DNA of 64,000 nt from Exophiala sp. HKRS030 (GCA_023897205.1 JAHWDD010000001.1:2480001-2544000); one strand, 5' to 3'; positions 1-12,419 are shown, counted from the first letter of the stretch. The notes: generated by a model from the sequence alone, not told the origin. Program-made: numbers and translations.

Positions 1-39
1 ATTTGTGGAGTCGTCGGCTTCGTCTCGTAGTGGGTGTTA

Positions 40-2246
40 TTACATGTGTTGCAACATCGATGGTTGAATTAATTGACTGGGTGCCATCATGGGTTGTGAA
101 ATGGGTTGCATTACAAGTGTTGACGGTGGAGGCATTGTCATGGTCACCATTGCTGAGTTGCTGCCAGGGCGGTGAACCTCATCGGGAGATGATAGCTCGT
201 CCATGGATCCGAATTCATTGTCTTCATTCTCAAGTTCTTCCTCACTATTCATTGATACAGGTTGACCATCTTGCTGAGACTCGTGTGTACGACGATGCCT
301 GGATCATGATTAGCCATGTGACAAGGTTCTATGTAGAGGAATACTCACTGTGCAAGATTGTCGGAGCGTGAAAATGCTTTGTTGCAATACGGGCAAACGT
401 AAGGACGCTCTTGTGTATGTGTTCGCACATGTCTAGAAAAAATGTACATTAGCCATGTGAATTAGAATCAGGTGGAACCTAAGAGTGCTTACCGCTTCAA
501 ATGCTCGAGACGCTTGAACAATCTCCCACAGCTAGGGATGGGACAAGAATGTGATTTGTATGGGACACCAAGTTCCATCATTGTTGCACTGCGTGCCCTT
601 CGAATGGGACCCGGTCTCTCGAGCTTCAGAGCATGACTAGCGTGTAGAGACATATGATGCATATCATCTGCGACGATGCTCGACAAGGTCTCTGGACCAG
701 ATACCACACCCATGGGATTCGATGGATCCTCTTCGAGACTTGGCAGGGGAGTCGTATTGCGCGAATAATCATGTAAATGATCACGATGACCCATCGAGGA
801 TGGATAGTTTGCACCTAAGCCGCCAGGAGAGTGATCAACTGACTCATCACCCTCGGCAATAGGAAGAACAGAGCTGGACATGGATCGTCGAAGGTCACTC
901 GGGCGTTGAGGGTGATGAGCTTTCATCGCACTGTGAGTGACTTGTGCAACGGCATTTGCGGCAACGGCATTCATGATGGACGAAGGAATGGATGACCGCC
1001 GTCTACGGGCCTTGTAGGTTGGAGAACCTTCAATCACCGAGTAAACATTTGCAGGGGGAAATGCTCGTGGGGTGGGTGCATAAGTAGGGCCGCCCATGGA
1101 CGAAGGAGGAAGAGATGCCATAGGATTGTAAGCTGGCATGGGCTGCATTTCAGGAATGGCAGAATACAGGCCAGTGTCATCATTGGCGATGTAGGCGGGT
1201 TCACTACCAACCTGAACAGCATGCTGAGGAGGCGTGATGGGCCCGTATGACAAGTCTCGAGTGCTATAATCCTCAAAGTGAGACGAGACGAATGATGGTG
1301 CAGGAGAATATTCCATGTAGGCTGGCATTGATGCATGACGGATGTGAGTTCGATCATACGGAGCACTGGTACGATCGTAATGGTGATGAGAGTAGTCCTG
1401 CTCACGGGAAATGGCTACGCCTCCCATGGTGGTGGGAACAGAATTCTGTAATCCCATGTTGCTGTAGATCGGCTGGGAGGGTTCTTGAGAACGTGGCATT
1501 TGAGGTGGCACCATTGATGGAGGTGGCATGGAATCCACAGCCCGAAGTACTGGGGAAGTGGATTGAGAATAGGTGGATTGAGCGTGAGCATTGGCGGTCG
1601 CAAACGAAGACGAACTTGCTTGCTGGGCTTTTGTGAGTTGCTCAAAAAGTGACTGCGACGAGTCAAATTCGAAAGAAAGGGCAGGCTCTGCTACAGCTTT
1701 GGTGGTGGCTTCTTGATTCATCTTCTCGCGCTTCAGATCGCGCTCCAGAGCGTCAAGGAACAAACGGTCGTGTGGTACGCTATACCAGTAAAAGACCTTT
1801 TGCTTCTTCTGCGTTCTGATGCAGTTGTTCTTGTACAAGAAGTCGAGGAAGGGGCTTTTGGGTTCCTCCAGGGATGCATCGGTGCCAGACTTCAAGTTAC
1901 GCAAATCGGAGAAGATGCCCTCTTCGAATTTCTTGGGGTTTTTGACTGGTCGGCCAAATGCCTGGAAACGAAAGGATAGGCATCGCACGATATCAGTGCC
2001 AGAGACATGGAAAAGATTGTTCCACAGCACGCAGGAAACATATTCGCCGGTAGGAAGGAGGAACCGTCTGATGAGAGAGTCGGGGTTCCAGTCCACAGGA
2101 GCAGAAATTAGAAAGTATTTCAGGTTGTCGACTTGCTGGAGGGCGACTTGCGCATCCTGCGGCAAGCTCTGTTGAGCCTCGTTAGAAAGCATGAATGTCT
2201 CGGGTTTTTGAGGCTGCGCCATGGGAGCACCGCTCGTTGGATACAT
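40..2246 (-). CDS. steA: Ste12/SteA homeodomain-like C2H2 transcription factor
   Basis: Target of the pheromone and invasive-growth MAPK pathway; a nuclear DNA-binding regulator of mating and development. Three exons are read on the minus strand: 2246-493, 432-349 and 298-40, giving 698 aa and ending in TAA at 40-42. The STE domain fills about residues 10-190 ([49 protein letters not shown]). Two C2H2 fingers sit near the C-terminus; the first is interrupted by intron 1 after LEHLKR and the second ([18 protein letters not shown]) by intron 2 before HRRTH. This STE plus C2H2 architecture is the filamentous-fungal form; budding-yeast Ste12 lacks the fingers. I chose the start at MYPTSG because the reading frame upstream of it is not family-like. 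The gene is complete in the window, and splice phases agree at both introns. Confidence 0.95.
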
Positions 2247-5200
2247 GGCGTAGGAGAATTTGCTTCGACGCAGTCGAAGAGGTAGAGATGTACGCAAACA
2301 GTTTCGAGGTTGATGTTATTATGGCTCTCAAGTTTAAGTGCTCTTGTATGCACACCGTGTAGAAGCGTGCCAGTGAAATATGATGTCTCGTGCGAATCGT
2401 GGTGAAGGATGTCGAGATGGCAGCTTGGAGGGGACGACGGTGGAGATGTATGAAACTGAATGGGCAGCGAGGGTGCAAGGTTATAGCGAATGTGTTGATG
2501 ATGTAAGGTGGATGGGATCGAGGCGAAAGTCCAGCTATCGCAAGATCGGACGTCCAGACGTGGTGAGGCTCCTGTCTCGACTTGTGGCAAGCGAGAACAG
2601 ATGAAACGAAAGTGGGTGCAAGAAGAGAAGCTAGTCTCTCATGGAAGAAAGAAGGTGTCAAGGGAGGGTAGAGGTCAAGGTCGAGGAAGTGAAGGTCGAC
2701 GGGATGGAGGATGAGGAACTCCGCAAGGTATAGTAGTAAATAAAGAGGTGAAACAAACGGGTGGAGGTATGGGATGGATGGAGGGAGAGAGGGAGCGAGA
2801 AAGATAGAGGGAGGGAATGGGAAGATGTACAAGAAGTCGAATGGTGAGACCGGAGAAGCGAGAAAGCGGGAGTCTAAAGAGTCCAAGTCGGTACGGAGTC
2901 GAGAGGGAGAGAGAGTCGAGGTCGAGGGTCGAGGTGGTGGTGGTGGTGGAATTAGTAGTAGTAGTAGAGACTAGGGGACTAATTAGGGGACTAACCTGGT
3001 TAGTTACATAGGTAGGAGACCAAAGGGCTAGAAGCTAGAAACTACGGAGTAGAAGCTAGAGACCAAGTAAAGGATAGGCATAGCACGGCGTGGGTAGGCG
3101 TGGTAGGCTCGCAGGCTCCGGCAAGGAAAAGGTGCGGGTGGAAAAAGGATTAGTTACCTATGTAGTTAGTAGGGTCCTACTCCGTAGTTGGTTAGTTAGG
3201 GCAGTTAGGTAATAATTAGTGTACGAGTAGATTACACATTGCTAGCCGTCAACCAAAAGTCAGTACGAGGATGTTGCCCTGTCGAGGGGGCTTGAATCTT
3301 GATGGACCCCGTGGCGGACACTGTAGCCTGGTACGATAGGTGACAAGAATAATGGGTAATGCACAGTCGACAAGCCTACGGTACCTGGGCCCTGGGGACA
3401 GAATACCGCTCTAACTACTCGGTAGACAGAATCACTCCGTACTTTCAAGTTCAACGACCAAGCATCCTGGTCGAGGGAGGGAAGGGCAGGCATGGGCCGT
3501 GGGCCATGGGCCATGGGCCATCATGGTTGACGGTAAAAGTGGCCACGACTCTGGGCCAACTACGGGGCAAACTACTACGGAGTAGAGTAGGGGAAGAACC
3601 TTCTCAGCCGACGACCAGGGCGCGTGCTCCAAGTTGAGTAGCACGAGTGGCTAACCAGTTGAGGTTCTTTTACCACCGAAAAGGAGGGGCTTTAGGCTCT
3701 CGGGCTGCCCAGGCACCGCCCAGGGGAACCACTCAGGAACCGCTCGGGCACTATTTGGGGACCACTGGGGGACTACTGGGGGACCACTTAGGAACCACTT
3801 GGGGGTCGTTGTTGATCACCAACAAGGATCTATCAATGTGGAAAATCCCTATGTCCTAGTTTTCCCAGCATCGGGAGCATCTCCCACGACTCTTTGCCAA
3901 TGTCGTTTGTGCCTTTGATGGCTGGCTCTATCTCATCAAGAAGCTTCAACTCAGTCTGCCGGTCGCGCTCACACCAGATTCGCGTTCATCCAATGGTTCT
4001 TGCGTTCATGCACGACAGCTTTGGCTGCGTCGTCTTCCCCAAGCTAGAGCGGGTGGTTGATTGTCCAGCTAAGGCTAACCACTGGTACCTTGCAACCGCC
4101 CTTTGCCGCTTACTCACAACTGGCCAGGCCGATGGGGCCCTGTTTGGAGGACGCGGAGCCTACACGTGCAGCCAAAGAATTCTGTCTTTTGCCTTGAAAA
4201 TTGCCACTTTGCACTATGATGATTTCCCAAGTTAGTCTGTCCGACGTCCGTCCCCAGTCTACTGTCTACCGTCTACAGTGAATGGAGCTTTCACGAGTCA
4301 CAATTCACGCCTAGGGGACTTGTTAACCAGACCTTTGTGAGGTTTGGGGTTAGCCGCCAATTAGTCTTCCGAAGCCGCGCCTTTCTCTTCCCACTTGTTG
4401 TTTTCACCTAGGAAGAACCAGGTTACATACTCCGTACGCAGTTGGATACCCACCAACCAGTCCCACAAAAACAGCTCTGGGTCTCGCCGGATCCAAAAAA
4501 TGTGATCTCGCCTGGTTGACGGTTGACAATGAGACAATCACACAAATTTGCGGCCATGGCAGTAAGCCTAGATGTCCACAACAACAGGATCCTTTGGATG
4601 GGCAGTCAGACTCACCCCTAAGGCTCTAATCCCTCCGTGGTCGATCGGAAACTCCATATCCGGGCTTTAGATATTCCCTAGCAAGAGCCACAGGTCGGAT
4701 ATTGAGGTACTATTTGAGCGGACCAACCCTCGCAGCTCTGGCTTGTGTGAAATACTTGTCGCTAAAGAGGACATAATCTTGAGGCTGCTATAGCCGATCC
4801 GCAGTAGCAACACACTACGCCGACGTCCCGTCAGCGTCTGCCGAGACACGTAAAAAAAGTTGTTCCCTCAACGTGACCTCCCTGAGTCCCTGCAAAGGAT
4901 GTTGACAGGCTTGGTGCATGAGAATGTGGCATCCCAGCTGGTTACACAAAGACCAGTGAAGTCACAATAGCCAGCATCCACGCCGAGCAGAGACTCCACA
5001 AGCCTTGTGGATAGAGGTTTCTATTTTGATCCTCGACGAGTCGATCCTCCAAGCTTTGGTTAATAATGGAAGAGTCAAGGCACCGATTCATGTCTCCTCA
5101 TGGTCAGCGTGTCGCTGACGAGACCAGGAAAAGAACGAGGCTTGAAGTAGGCGTGTGGCAGCAACGATGAAACGAGTGGCTGACAATGGAGCTTGGGTTG

Positions 5201-7724
5201 AACGAATGATAGACGCCCGTCCAAGATGGAGGTTGAGTTTGACACATTCTCTGGCCCGCCTGGGCGCCAAATCCCGACTAACCAGCCATCCAGTCGTTTT
5301 AGAAACACTCTTCAAACAGGCGCCGCATGTGTACCCTTCGTTTCATCCTCGCCCGTTCTAGTGGATGAGACAGGCCAGCCAGTTGACCTCAGCCCAGCCA
5401 ATGCGACTCAACAACGCTGGTCATGCTTTCTGACTTGTCCCTTGACCACGGCTGGGAGCTCGTCTCTGACATTCTGGATGAACACTGAAAACCCAAGACT
5501 GAAAGCCTTGACAGCCGCATCCCCACAGTGGGACAAAAAGAATCTTGCCGAAGTGCACCAGGGTCCGCCCCTTTCTTTGACCGTCCATCCACTACCGTCG
5601 AGCTGTCCTGCAGAAGCGAGGATCGACTTTGATACGTTGACCTACCTCCAGGCTGCTTGACAGAACTGTGAGCTCGTCACTGGTCAATGGTCACTGGTCA
5701 CCAAGAAGGACAGTCCACATAAACAAAGCGTGACCATTTACCACTCCTATGCTGGCACTCGCAGAGTAGGCCGAGCACCAATACGAGAGTTGGACCGGTA
5801 GCTCCATCATCAGGGCCACCCTGGCTGTTTCCACACCGATCACCTATTAGACTCAAGCGTCAAGGTGCCTATCAAGCCCAAAAACTTTTCTGGCCACTGT
5901 GCCACCACAGATCACAAAGCTGCATACAACAACCATGGCGAGTTGGTGACAGATGCTTTTTCCCCTGGATATTTGTGACAGATGTGATTTGTGAAGATGC
6001 AAAAGCGAATCGCACTTGCAATCGAATTTTCAAGAGTTCCTGCCTGCTATGCCACCCATGCAGGGCCGTGCCTACCTAATCTATCAAGGTGCCATTGCGC
6101 ATCAAAGGTTTGTCCGTAGTAACAATGCGGGCTTGCTCCTTTTTTCCCCTTCGTTCTTCCACCGGCTTCCAGCCTGCACTCTGCACTGCTGTCCTCTTCG
6201 GTCCCCACGTCCACCACTAGCAGCATTTCCAACTGTCAACATTGATCTCGTTTCTTCTGAGCTATTCTCGTTAGCCCGAGAGGCCTTCGACGGTACGAAC
6301 CACTAGCTTGCGTCCAACCACAAGCGGTTGCACTAATTACCTTTCGAGTTAGGCACACTGGCTGAACTTCTTACCTCGTTACCTCGAAGCGTGATATCTT
6401 CGAAACCGGGCGTTCGCCTACTGCCAGAGGTCTCAGATTCAGATGGTAGTGGACAAACCCCATAAAAACTTGACAAGACTGTATGTATACGGAGTACAAC
6501 AGCACACGGCGTGCAGTCTCGAGCACTAAGACTTCCAAGTCTCTACGGAGTGCATACTGACTAGTCAGATTCTAGGGGTTACCCCGTCCAGCATCTCAAT
6601 GCAGGCGCCACATCCGAATGTGACCGAGATGCCGCTACGTTTCAGATTATCTTCCTTTTCTACCCGGATTGGTCAACAGAACTTGGCCGCCGGACGTCCA
6701 GGCCTGTTGGTGTCAACATGTCTGTCGTCCCGCGCTACTTGATTTCTCCGTGTGTGAAGTGATTGGGTTCTGCTGGCAAGTCAAATCGGCCATTGCGGCC
6801 GACGACTGCACATCATTGATGCAGAAGGATTCGTTTGTGCACTCAAGATCCTTCTGCACACGAGAACGAGGCTGACAAGATCCTTTCCGCATTCCCACCG
6901 TCATCATTGGCCAGGACTGCGACAAATAATGAATTGTGAGAACATGCGAGCGTCTACCTCACGTTGTCGGCGTCGAATTGATGAAACACAACAATCGTGG
7001 TCGTGTTCGTGCGCGAGCCGGTATGACTCGTTTGCCAAGTGGCGTAATCGCTTCCAACCAGCTTCATCCCTGCAAATTTCCGACGCAAACCTCCTTCCCT
7101 TTTGGAAAATGTAGAGGCAACTTGTCGTAATCATCTCAATGTAGTTCACATCCTAGTCCGCTTACTTCTCCGAGATACCCTGTTCGAGGTCGTTGGGGCT
7201 CAGCCTCCACGGATACTGCCAAATCCGGTGTCTCTGAAACAACATCGAGGAAGCACAACGTCGCGCTCGCCAATCCTCTCGCTTCAACCTGGCCGCCCGG
7301 TGATTGGGGGAAATATTCAATCAACCCAAGGCTGAGGCACTGGTGCAACGGCAAAGAAGGTTTTCCCTATGGAGCAGCTAAATGGAGCCAGCTCGTGGCG
7401 AGGCAGGATGTTTCAGATGATTCTGTGGTAACAGGTTGGTCTAGCCTCCGAACACATTCTGGTCCACCCAAATGGTGACAAATGTATAGTAAAGAGCTGC
7501 AGCTATAGACTTAGCGGCCTGAAGAGGTAACAAAATTCAAGAACGGAGTACAACCGGAGTGTACACATTCTTCTGGTTTGTTGCTTTTGACGGTTATCCT
7601 AACCAGGGTACAGGATATCCTGGTTGAAGCCGAAACACTTCTCTTTTTCACCAGGGCCATGCTCTGGAAATGCCGGCTTGATGAGGGCCTAATGTCATGA
7701 TGACGACGATGACAGACACCGTCC
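2247..7724. other. 5.5-kb gene-poor spacer upstream of ste12
   Basis: No open reading frame here looks like a protein family, and reading frames change constantly. The first part on the minus strand is presumably ste12 promoter and leader, and is purine-rich at 2600-2960. The stretch holds five exact copies of the TACGGAGTA motif (3043, 3178, 3576, 4428, 6488), a degenerate tandem repeat at 3724-3808, a GTGGGCCATGG-like triplication near 3495-3525 and short trinucleotide runs at 2936-2970. I see no tRNA, rRNA or transposase. Confidence 0.6.
3724..3808. repeat. Degenerate GGGACCACT-type tandem repeat
   Basis: About six imperfect copies of a 13-16 bp unit of the form GGGGACCACTNNGGAACC follow one another. 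They vary mainly in the length of the G run. The array is not in a recognisable coding frame. Confidence 0.6.
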
Positions 7725-8634
7725 TCATCGCCCACCTCTTTTTCTTCGATTGCCTGATCGACCCGGTCCTTGTATGTTGAGTACATCCCGCTTGCTGAGC
7801 TGTAGTGTGCCACCACGAAATCTTCCAACGGCTGGAACATCCACAGCACGCTCTCGGCGACCGCTCGATTTCCTGTTCGCAGCTGCTCGCTCCAGGATGA
7901 TCCCGTTCTCCCTTGCCTCTTTCCTCCGCATTGCCTCCCTTGAGGCCGCCTTAGCGGTGATTCCCCGACGGTGCGATAAGGGCATTTTTTCCTGGTGAAA
8001 CAGGGAATCCTTCGAGCCCAACGACTGCATTCGCATGTTGATAGCTTTATGTCGATGTGATCCTGGAACTGATGAAGTCCTTGCCTGCTCTAGAAGATGG
8101 GATTCTTTAAGCAGACGCTGGAGATCAAGGTCATGTTTCAAGTTCAAAGCTTCAGAATCATCCTGGTCATCCGCGTTTTCCGCCGGATTTAATTTTTGTG
8201 CCATTGCCTCGACTGCTTTTGGTGGCCTAGAAGTCTAGAAGAGAAATTGAGTATTGGATCATCATTCCTCTCCACAGACGATCAACTCACCATAAATGAT
8301 TTGTAATGCTGGCGTGCATCTTCGTGATCTTCCGAGTCCTTGGAAAGATCACGATGCTCAACGACATGTACAGCAGTGATATTGGCTTCTTCGTCAGACA
8401 AGCCAGCCCAGTCGGATTCGTCGTCAAGAGAGATCTCGTCATCTTCATCCTCGCTCACAGCCTGTGGGAGCCACGAACGTCAACCTTTTCCAGGGGCTCA
8501 AACGTAGACTCAAAGTATCGGCGAAAAAGGTCCTGATCGTGGTTCGATGCATCTGCCGAATTCGTAGGACCTTGCTCTGACTCAGCGCTTGCACGTCGAG
8601 CGACTTTGACATCTCGTTTTCTTTTTCCTATCAT
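7725..8634 (-). CDS. FAF1: FAF1-like 40S ribosomal subunit assembly protein (one frameshift)
   Basis: Predicted nucleolar factor in pre-rRNA processing and small-subunit assembly (Faf1/DUF4602 family). Exon 1 is 8634-8291 and exon 2 is 8234-7725, separated by a 56-nt GT-AG intron. The N-terminus is basic (MIGKRKRDVKVARR) and is followed by FRRYFESTFEPLEK and an acidic stretch. Exon 2 carries the family signature HRHKAINMRMQSLGSKDSLF, then GITAKAASREAMRRKEARENG, and ends with the conserved LSKRDVLNIQGP and a glycine/arginine tail. The frame breaks near 8462-8484: FEPLEKVDVRGS runs into a stop while AVSEDEDDEISL continues in the next frame. One extra base, for instance in the CCC run at coding-strand 8466-8468, joins them, gives about 284 aa and makes the downstream intron phase correct. 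The gene is divergent from HIS6, with 387 bp between the starts. Confidence 0.85.
8578..8584. promoter_or_regulatory. TGACTCA, Gcn4/CpcA-type site
   Basis: A perfect palindromic Gcn4/CpcA recognition sequence lies about 440 bp upstream of the histidine-pathway gene HIS6, inside the first exon of the divergent FAF1 gene. General amino-acid control of HIS6 is established in yeasts. Use of this particular site is a guess, because it also encodes amino acids. Confidence 0.25.
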
Positions 8635-9021
8635 TTTAGCACTCTCATGAGGGATTCAAATGCGAGAAGTAACCATGTTGATTTGGTGCGTATTAGATGT
8701 TCAAGCTGCATAATGACATAGGCAAAAAGAATCTCAAAGTTGAACTTTGGTCGATGTTCTGCTGAAGTTTGATGCCAAGATTCTTAATTTTTTAAATCGC
8801 GCGGTCTGACAGAGCCTCCTAGCGACACCTCCACCACATACGTGCAAAAGTAACAGGCTATCCACACTTCTTAGCAGAGTTGTGTCTTTGTCAGACGGAA
8901 CCATGAATCAATAACCAGTAAATCCAAAAAATCCAAGAATATAATTTTGGTAAACCCATCTCTAAACACCAGCTCAGGAAGTCTAGCAGCGACAAATGGA
9001 CCCAACCTCACGATTTGCATC
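8635..9021. promoter_or_regulatory. Divergent FAF1/HIS6 intergenic promoter
   Basis: 387 bp lie between two divergent start codons. There is no coding signal. It presumably holds both promoters; I see no clear TATA box. Confidence 0.5.
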
Positions 9022-9965
9022 ATGACACGCTTCCGCCCCTGTATCGACCTGCACGCAGGCCAGGTCAAGCAAATCGTCGGCGGGACGTTGAGCACGCAAG
9101 AATCCGAACTCAAAACAAACTACATCTCGACACACCCGGCCGAGTATTTCGCAAAGCTCTACCGCGATGCGAACCTCTTGGGCGCCCATGTCATCATGCT
9201 TGGCCCGGGCAACGACGCCGCCGCGAGGCAAGCTCTGGCCGCCTGGCCAGGTGGTCTGCAAGTTGGCGGCGGCATCACTGATGTCAATGCGAAGGAATGG
9301 ATAGACGCCGGTGCGGAAAGGGTAAGGTCATAGGATTGAAAAAACTTTGTTCTTTGTCAGCTTGACAAACTAAGATGCGGCGAGCAGTAGGTCATCATCA
9401 CGTCGTTTCTATTTCCCAACGGTCGCTTCTCTCTCGACCGACTCCAATCTGTGCTCTCATCGCTGGACAACGATAAGGGCAAGTTGGTCATTGACCTCAG
9501 CTGTCGGCGGAAAGGCGACACGTGGTTTGTGGCGATGAATAAATGGCAGACTCTGACTGAAATGGAGATCACCAAAGGCAAGTCACTCGAGATGTTGCTC
9601 TCCCTTTCTATACCCGCTCTTTATGTACGGAAGATCAGACCTGCCTTGTGCTAATGTTGGAGTTTCCAGAAAACATCGAATTGCTCGAGCCATACTGCTC
9701 CGAGTTTCTCATCCACGCTGCCGACAACGAGGGCCTGCAGCAAGGTATCGACACGGAACTCGTCACCAAATTGTCCGAATGGTGTAGTATTCCCGTGACA
9801 TACGCGGGCGGTGCGAGGACGGTGGACGATCTCGACCTGGTGAACAAGTCGAGCAATGGCAAGGTCGACCTTACAATCGGCAGTGCTCTGGATGTGTTCG
9901 GTGGTTCGGGTGCGAGGTTTGAAGATTGTGTCAAGTGGAATCGGGATAACTCTACAGCAAATTGA
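9022..9965 (+). CDS. HIS6: ProFAR isomerase, histidine biosynthesis (HIS6)
   Basis: 1-(5-phosphoribosyl)-5-[(5-phosphoribosylamino)methylideneamino]imidazole-4-carboxamide isomerase, the fourth step of histidine synthesis, cytosolic. Exons are 9022-9321, 9391-9577 and 9670-9965, giving 260 aa, the normal fungal size. The start [20 protein letters not shown] carries the HisA catalytic Asp (residue 9). The glycine-rich phosphate loop QVGGGI, the segment [10 protein letters not shown] and the C-terminal [13 protein letters not shown] with [11 protein letters not shown] are all present, as in TIM-barrel HisA/HisF proteins. Intron 2 appears to use a GC donor: G|GCAAGT at 9578 joined to TTCCAG|AA restores [13 protein letters not shown]. 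No alternative GT donor keeps the frame as well. Confidence 0.94.
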
Positions 9966-10133
9966 TTGGACATATATGCCCCGTTGGTATGTGATTCAGA
10001 ATTCGCTTGACATGCTTTTGGCTACTAGTACCTTTCCATCGACATGTCCTCTGGACTGACAATACTATGATCATTCGTGGTCTTGGAGTCAATCCGCGCG
10101 TCTGCATAGACGTCACATCGGGTCGGGCTGTGA

Positions 10134-11559
10134 TCATCGAGCTGCAGGATCATCCGCTGTTGTCTGGCCGTTGCGAATGTCATGAAGCTGTTCCATTTGT
10201 TCCCGCTCTACTTTCTCCCGTGGCAACATTCCTTCTAGCGAGTCTGTTGGGACTGCCTGGTCATACCAAGCGGCGACATCTCGGTCAAACGACGTGCGAC
10301 TACTGCTATCCCACGGACTTTGTCTGGGATTGCGACGATCAGCGCCATGGCGCCGATAGCCCAAGTTGATAGACCACGTCGTGCCCTCGGTCTCAATTGC
10401 CGATTGTCTTTTCTGCAGCCTTGTTACCGCGACAGGCATCAGCCCTGTGGCTGGTAAGTGTCTGTCGATTGTTATTCCGTTGCGTACATCCTCGACAAAC
10501 TCCCCCCTCTCTCTCATGAGCCGCTCCCTTCCCCATTGGCACCAGCCCGCCACTGCGCTGCGCCCGCGGTCTTTCCACTTGCGGCTCTCCTGCATCGACC
10601 GGCTCGCGCGCAACGCGTCCACCAAGAGATAATCCCAGCTTGAGCGAGGATCAAAGAGTGTGTCATCATGGAGAAGGCGTTCAGGGCGAGGTTGCCGCGG
10701 GGCGCAGGTGGTTGATCCGGGATCTGGAAAATGTCCTGATGAGAAAAGAGGAGAATGGGCCATCGTTGCCGAATCCCTCAGCGATATCAGACGATGAATG
10801 ATTTCCTTCAGCGTTGTCTACGATGTATATCGATTGAGCCATGGTCAGCTCCATACTCTTGCAACCTTTGCGCATCTGACATGAGAAACGCGCTGAGCCA
10901 CTTACCGAGCGAACTTCAGAGGCCATCCTCTGCAATGTCCAGTCATAGTGAAACGCGGGCGTCTGTGGGATTTCAGCCCATTTGATCAATTTCTTCCGCT
11001 CATGAGACCCCTGACCTCCGCTGCTATGTGTGTGAGAAGGTACTCGTTCGTCATCCTCGGTGATCTTGTAGATGATATCGGAGTCGTCATCAATGTGATA
11101 GGGGAATGCAGGTTTCAATCGACCTTCGTGGGTTGGGCAAGGGATGTTCGGAGTGACTGGAAAGTCGGGAGTTGTTGGCGGTGTCAGATAGGAATCCATT
11201 TCTGTAGCGGTCGGGTTGATACTGGACGAGGTGGCATCTTTGTGTTTGTGTGAGTTGACGGACTTTCTTCTATGGCCGTGACATGTTCGCGTTTTGCCAG
11301 GCTGTGTTCACGTCGAGACTCAGCGCGGGATCGGTGAGCATTGTCGCCTTGGCTTCACTTGTTGTTCTCTTTTAGGAGTGTGACAGTAGGCTGTCTTCAC
11401 TTTCTGCGGTCTAGAGTGAGACATTGTCATTTCAGGCGACTGGACGGTGGTTTTGGATACGGAGTTGGCTAAACGCCTATCGGTAGTTCGAAAAATAGTT
11501 GCAGCTTTTGGTTGAATATGCTGGATCCGTGGAATGTCTTCGGAAAAGTGAGTGTTCAT
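10134..11559 (-). CDS. Hypothetical fungal protein, three exons, one frameshift
   Basis: I do not recognise a family. The best model has exon 1 at 11559-11359, a 57-nt intron (GTGAAG...CACAG), exon 2 at 11301-10906 and exon 3 at 10735-10134, for about 399 aa. Exon 2 contains MDSYLTPPTTPDFPVTP and an acidic patch (HIDDDSDIIYKITEDDE). Exon 3 contains FDPRSSWDYLLVDALRASRS and a long charged region with WCQWGRERLMRERGEFVEDV. The donor after ASEVRS (GTAAGT) and the acceptor CATCAG leave exon 3 one base out of frame; one extra base, for example in the CCCC run near 10700, fixes it and makes exon 3 a whole number of codons. An alternative donor (GTATGG, 10856) also gives an open frame, so the second intron is uncertain. 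No transmembrane segment or signal peptide is seen. Confidence 0.55.
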
Positions 11560-11965
11560 TGTGGCTGATGTACTTGATTGATCTTGACCGGTAGGAATAT
11601 TAGGCCCGATAACACTCTCATAACGCAGTCATAGTAAACCTGGAATATGTGAATAGCTACAAGATGAAGGTGTACTAGTTTAAATGGCGAGATAATGGAC
11701 GAATAATGAATCACACAAGCAGCACAACGAAAGTGAATATGTTGTTTTCAATAACTCATGATTTCAGCTACCTAAGAGGTGCTTACTTGTCTCCACTGGA
11801 GCAATTCATAAGGAATACAATTGTGGAAACCATAAACCTGTCTGATACCCTGGGTACTCAGAATCGTGTTCACCATTGATCATTCATTCTCGCATGTCGC
11901 ATCGTGGATGATGGAGAGATGGAGAGAAAGAGATAGGTTGTCGAGTTGAAGAATGGTTGGAGAGC
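11560..11965. other. Spacer between hypothetical gene and grg1
   Basis: No coding signal. The stretch holds the promoter side of the hypothetical gene and the 3' side of grg1. The right end (11900-11965) is probably the grg1 3' UTR. Confidence 0.5.
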
Positions 11966-12296
11966 TTAGTGCTTGGCAGCTTGCTTGTTGCCCTCAGCAG
12001 ATGCCTAGAATCGTTAGAAGGTTATTCTTTGAGTGTTTACGTTGAGAGGATAACATACGGAGTTGGTAGTCTCATCGATCTTGTCACCAGCAGCATTCTT
12101 TGCGGCTTCAGCGCGAGTTCCTAGAGAGGCGTTGGAGTCCTTTGCGGTTTCCTTGTTGGCCTCCTTGGAAGCGGTTGAGGTAGCCTCGTTGAACTTGTCA
12201 CCAACATAGCTATCATGAAGTTAGTCTTGGAGGAAATGTAGGTCAGGTTGCAGCGAGGGTGACATACTTGGCAGCGTTCTTGATGGAGTCGGCCAT
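11966..12296 (-). CDS. grg1: Glucose-repressible / clock-controlled protein Grg1 (CCG-1)
   Basis: A 72-aa protein in three exons: 12296-12268, 12209-12059 and 12004-11966. It starts MADSIKNAANYVGDKFNEAT, continues with EANKETAKDSNASLGTRAEA and ends EGNKQAAKH. This matches the Neurospora GRG-1/CCG-1 family: small, hydrophilic, lysine- and alanine-rich proteins strongly induced by carbon starvation, stress and conidiation, with unknown biochemical role. Both introns have good borders (GTATGT...TAG). A TATATATA box lies about 115-125 bp upstream, as expected for a highly and conditionally expressed gene. The gene is too small and too interrupted to show as one open frame, but the spliced product is unambiguous. 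Confidence 0.93.
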
Positions 12297-12410
12297 TGCG
12301 ATTTGAGTTTGTTTTGTGTAAAAGGGTTTGAATTGAAAAGGTTCTTGTGGTAATTTGAGGTTGAGATGGTGGATGAAGGAAATGAAGAGAGAGGGAAAAG
12401 AAGCAGAGGG

Positions 12411-12419
12411 GTATATATA
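12411..12419 (-). promoter_or_regulatory. TATA box of grg1
   Basis: TATATATAC on the minus strand, about 115-125 bp upstream of the grg1 ATG, is followed by a pyrimidine-rich leader. It is the clearest TATA element in the window. Confidence 0.7.
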
